Source: Verrucomicrobiales bacterium (GTDB taxonomy: Bacteria; Verrucomicrobiota; Verrucomicrobiia; Verrucomicrobiales; DEV007). From it: DNA of 64,000 nt. Below the pieces are notes generated by a model that saw only the letters and a program-made list of their open reading frames with translations, was not told where the DNA came from and did not search any database. The position numbers and the translations under genes were made by a program. This document shows, in pieces, positions 63,670 to 64,000 of the stretch. The stretch is from NCBI GenBank assembly GCA_029212615.1, contig JARGPJ010000013.1, positions 23,530 to 87,529 on the forward strand, in the 5' to 3' direction. How positions within the stretch are numbered: the first letter of the stretch is position 1; the number at the start of each line of letters is the position of its first letter.

Positions 63670-64000
63670 TTAGTCTTCCCAGGCACCGCGAACGAACTCG
63701 TATTCAAAGGTTTGATCTCCCCGGTCTGGATCTTTGTAGTCAGTTTCCGTTTCGAGATCCAATCCGTCCCGGTGGAGTTTCATGGAATACGTGATCTTTG
63801 CCCAGCCAAGATCTGTGGTCGCCTGGATCCGGCCTTTCGCATCCGCGGCTGATGCTTCCTCGCTGGTGAGGGGAAGGGCGACGGTGGTCCCGGGGCGCGA
63901 TGAAATCCCGTTGCTCATGATGCCCCAGGTGCTCATGGTGACGGGGTCGAGGTCACGGATCGTGAGTTGAGCGATTCCCCTGGTGCTTTCATCCCGGTTC
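63670..64000 (-). CDS. C-terminal part of a protein sharing the M56 neighbour's sensor domain (5' partial)
   Basis: The frame is open through the right edge of the window, so the start is not seen; the ATG at 63936 is internal. The visible ~109 residues (from GIAQLTIRDLDPVTMSTWGI) end TDYKDPDRGDQTFEYEFVRG then AWED. This matches the end of the M56 protein (HYTDNSNRGDQDFISFFERG then TWAEK) in position and pattern: RGDQ-x-F-x(5)-RG-x-W. So it is likely a second M56-type protein or a domain paralogue, transcribed with the first; the stop lies 39 bp upstream of the M56 start. Confidence 0.7.
   Translation of the reverse strand, partial: NRDESTRGIAQLTIRDLDPVTMSTWGIMSNGISSRPGTTVALPLTSEEASAADAKGRIQATTDLGWAKITYSMKLHRDGLDLETETDYKDPDRGDQTFEYEFVRGAWED

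Noticed and set aside
1..64000. CRISPR array
   Set aside because: No regularly spaced direct repeats with unique spacers; the 69-bp, 12-bp and 174-bp arrays are tandem repeats without spacers.
1..64000. Insertion sequence or transposase gene
   Set aside because: No transposase, integrase or phage structural gene was recognised, so any mobile origin of the islands is only inferred.

Overview
The window looks like chromosomal DNA of a Verrucomicrobiota (PVC-group) bacterium, probably an aquatic polysaccharide degrader. This rests on gene content: seven S1-type sulfatases in 64 kb, two SGNH esterases, a PQQ-type propeller/cupredoxin/soluble-dehydrogenase-like trio, a large MscS channel, a secreted Pro/Arg-rich TPR protein, and mostly weak Shine-Dalgarno sites. 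The DNA is GC-rich overall, with AT-richer islands at about 9.4-13.6 kb and 48-50.8 kb that carry defence genes. Species cannot be named from the sequence.

Layout. 0-9.4 kb: the 3' part of a secreted TPR protein, a giant MscS-type channel, a tyrosine-phosphatase/ADP-ribosylglycohydrolase fusion, a membrane protein and a Fic protein. 9.4-17.6 kb: a defence island with an HNH-endonuclease remnant, a NERD-helicase, an intact HNH endonuclease, a McrB-like AAA+ ATPase, a McrC-like DUF2357 nuclease and a Vsr-type nickase. 17.8-18.3 kb: tRNA-Val(UAC), whose 3' end starts a 174-bp tandem repeat. 18.4-29.3 kb: three sulfatases, DoxX, a SWIM-SNF2 helicase, an ABC exporter and a beta-carbonic anhydrase. 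29.6-36.7 kb: a tight forward operon with a secreted/TM protein, a sodium:solute symporter, a 39-residue membrane protein, an ATCase-like carbamoyltransferase with a changed acceptor loop, a glutamine-dependent asparagine-synthetase-like amidotransferase, an M20 N-carbamoylase and an isochorismatase-like amidase. I know of no described pathway with this set, and it is the best candidate here for an undescribed system.

37-44.9 kb: an RRM protein, a sulfatase, a membrane NERD protein, an SGNH hydrolase, a Tat-exported vanadium-haloperoxidase-like lipoprotein with a porin, and a rhamnogalacturonan-acetylesterase-like enzyme. 44.9-50.9 kb: a second defence zone. It has an intact AbiEi/AbiEii pair, a PIN-like protein, a DoxX-like protein, and a wrecked type I restriction locus (hsdM 5' end fused to the distal half of a frameshifted hsdS; an OLD-like ATPase/TOPRIM gene split by one base at a T7 run; an hsdR 5' stub joined to an abiEi fragment). 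51-60.2 kb: a reverse-strand cluster of PQQ-type propeller, cupredoxin, soluble-dehydrogenase-like propeller and three sulfatases. 60.3-64 kb: an ABC-F ATPase, then an M56 (BlaR1-like) protease and a partial neighbour that share a C-terminal domain.

How it fits together: the sulfatases, esterases, porin and redox proteins are consistent with digestion of sulfated, acetylated glycans in the periplasm. The 29.6-36.7 kb operon is a nitrogen/carbamoyl module. The two defence zones show repeated gain and decay of restriction and abortive-infection genes.
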